Assembly: GCA_011390235.1 (NCBI GenBank)
Contig: JAABSS010000021.1
Location: 1-6,980 of the forward strand
Origin: Desulfotignum sp.
GTDB lineage: Bacteria; Desulfobacterota; Desulfobacteria; Desulfobacterales; Desulfobacteraceae
Length of the DNA: 6,980 nucleotides
Reading direction: 5' to 3'
Within the stretch, counting starts at the first letter, position 1, and each line of letters opens with the position of its first letter. A model generated the notes under the pieces. The model was given only the letters and a program-made list of their open reading frames with translations, did not search any database and was not told the origin of the DNA. Below, in pieces: positions 6,074-6,980 of this stretch. The translations under genes and the position numbers were made by a program.

Positions 6074-6106
6074 TGCCCTCTGGATAATCTCTACGGGATG
6101 CATGTC
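6053..6106. repeat. Imperfect inverted repeat between antiporter and BrkB genes
   Basis: GACATGC (6053-6059) and GCATGTC (6100-6106) are perfect 7-bp inverted arms. The stem can extend by three C-G pairs across a 2-nt bulge, with a loop of about 30 nt. It starts at the antiporter stop codon and spans the possible -35 and part of the -10 spacer. There is no T-run, so it is not a standard terminator. It may be an operator or chance. Confidence 0.25.
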
Positions 6107-6980
6107 TATTCCCGGCTGCCGCCATCTTGTTTGTCAGCAGACCTGCTCTTTTGACGTTGAGGAGCAAAATACAGCAACGTCCAGCCGGCCTCTGTTTTGA
6201 AAGGCTGCTCGTCTGCATACAACTCCAGACGACCTGCCGGAGAGATGCTGCCAAGCAATATCCAGTCTTCACCTATATCACCAAGACGATTCTTTAATCT
6301 GTCAAGATCAAACCCTTTGCTCAAACGGGTAGTCTGTATCGTCCAGCCATCGTTGAGACGCTGGTGCAGGGTATAATAGTCAGAAGGCGGGTTGAAGGCA
6401 AAATAGCCGCGCTGCTGAACAGCAAGGCGCTTTTGTTCCTGCTTCGCCTCCTGTTGCGGCCCCAGTTGAAAAGTGCGGTGATGTCCAAAATCATGTCCCT
6501 GGGCTTTACAAACCAGAGCATTATAATAATGGTTATCGGTAGCGCAGAAAAGAAAACTCAAATGCTCATCTTCGAGTTTGTGCTCAGCATGCTCTGAGAG
6601 TATTTCTCCGTAATAAACATTGATACCATCCATGCGGATCGGTTTCAGGCGCTGGTACGATCCGTCCGCCACGACGACATCGACGTTGAGCTTCTTCAAT
6701 GCCTGCGCCAGGGCCCGTGTCCACGGGGAGGCACCGACAATCAGCAATCCATTTTCCTCTCCGGCCGCCAGATCCATTCTTTGCGCCAACGGCCCCAAAG
6801 TGAGCCCATGCGCCAACACAGTAACGACAATAACAAGAAAAACAATTGGCAGCAGTATTTCAGCATCCTGATATCCGGCGGCCAGAAGTTCCGGGCCAAA
6901 AATGCCTGCCGTGGCGGCGGCAACAATACCGCGCGGAGCTATCCACGACATCATAATTTTATCCCGGCCCCGCATGGGTG
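6106..6980 (-). CDS. CPA-type cation:proton antiporter, C-terminal part with TrkA-N/RCK-like domain; 5' end outside window
   Basis: These inner-membrane proteins exchange Na+ or K+ for protons, with nucleotide- or ion-sensing cytoplasmic tails. The frame is open to the right edge (Pro codon before the Met at 6975), so that Met is internal. Counting from it, MMSWIAPRGIVAAATAGIFG (8-27) matches the late transmembrane segment with the conserved Arg-Gly of CPA1 exchangers, and 40-62 is the last membrane helix. LLIVGASPWTRALAQAL (77-93) starts a Rossmann-like TrkA-N domain that runs to about 170, with an acidic residue at 104 ending the second strand; only the first glycine of GxGxxG is kept. A Gln-rich linker follows (172-190), then a further cytoplasmic domain to the TAG stop. 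The membrane domain with the ion-binding Asp residues is missing, so the transported ion cannot be judged. It is followed by the BrkB gene on the same strand. Confidence 0.88.
   Translation of the reverse strand, partial: PMRGRDKIMMSWIAPRGIVAAATAGIFGPELLAAGYQDAEILLPIVFLVIVVTVLAHGLTLGPLAQRMDLAAGEENGLLIVGASPWTRALAQALKKLNVDVVVADGSYQRLKPIRMDGINVYYGEILSEHAEHKLEDEHLSFLFCATDNHYYNALVCKAQGHDFGHHRTFQLGPQQEAKQEQKRLAVQQRGYFAFNPPSDYYTLHQRLNDGWTIQTTRLSKGFDLDRLKNRLGDIGEDWILLGSISPAGRLELYADEQPFKTEAGWTLLYFAPQRQKSRSADKQDGGSRE

Noticed and set aside
5246..6154. A 302-codon open frame on the plus strand, antisense to the BrkB gene
   Set aside because: Its product is rich in Gly, Gln, His and Asp with no recognisable domain or ribosome binding site, while the minus strand gives a clear six-segment membrane protein; it is a shadow frame.
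1..6980. Mobile element, CRISPR array, tRNA or defence island
   Set aside because: No transposase, integrase, terminal repeats, regularly spaced repeats or tRNA-like cloverleaf could be recognised; the gene content is metabolic and transport.

Overview
The window looks like ordinary chromosomal DNA of an anaerobic or facultatively anaerobic proteobacterium-like organism, most likely a member of the Desulfobacterota (Desulfobacteraceae-like). That placement is inferred from three things: a fused gamma-alpha 2-oxoacid:ferredoxin oxidoreductase subunit, the roughly balanced GC content, and the style of the BrkB-family protein. It is not proven. No insertion sequence, phage gene, tRNA, rRNA or CRISPR array is visible.

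Left region (1-1448, minus strand): a YhbO/PfpI-type DJ-1-family protein is followed after 71 nt by the first 289 codons of a 2-oxoacid:acceptor oxidoreductase alpha subunit, which runs off the left edge. They look like one operon. Upstream lies a sigma70-like promoter, a 19-bp element that matches the Fur-box consensus at 13 positions and overlies the expected transcription start, and a short leader hairpin just before the yhbO ribosome binding site.

Divergent intergenic region (1449-1732): besides the minus-strand signals it holds a cluster of repeated AATACAGG-type half-sites in both orientations, and a possible plus-strand promoter.

Middle region (1733-4704, plus strand): a 70-aa acidic protein of unknown function, a long and divergent ROK-family sugar kinase, and 4-alpha-glucanotransferase (malQ). 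The kinase and malQ overlap by 4 nt (ATGA). MalQ disproportionates maltodextrins and releases glucose, and a ROK glucokinase would phosphorylate it, so the pair makes sense as a glycogen/maltodextrin utilisation unit.

Right region (4691-6980, minus strand): a BrkB/YihY-family membrane protein with an Rrf2-like winged-helix C-terminal extension converges on malQ, and the two coding 3' ends overlap by 14 nt. Upstream of it is the C-terminal part of a CPA-type cation:proton antiporter with a cytoplasmic TrkA-N/RCK-like domain, cut by the right edge.

I did not find a clearly new multi-gene system. The points most worth checking are the Fur-like element at yhbO-kor, the AATACAGG half-site cluster, the unusual start region and Rrf2-like tail of the BrkB protein, and the altered zinc motif of the ROK kinase.
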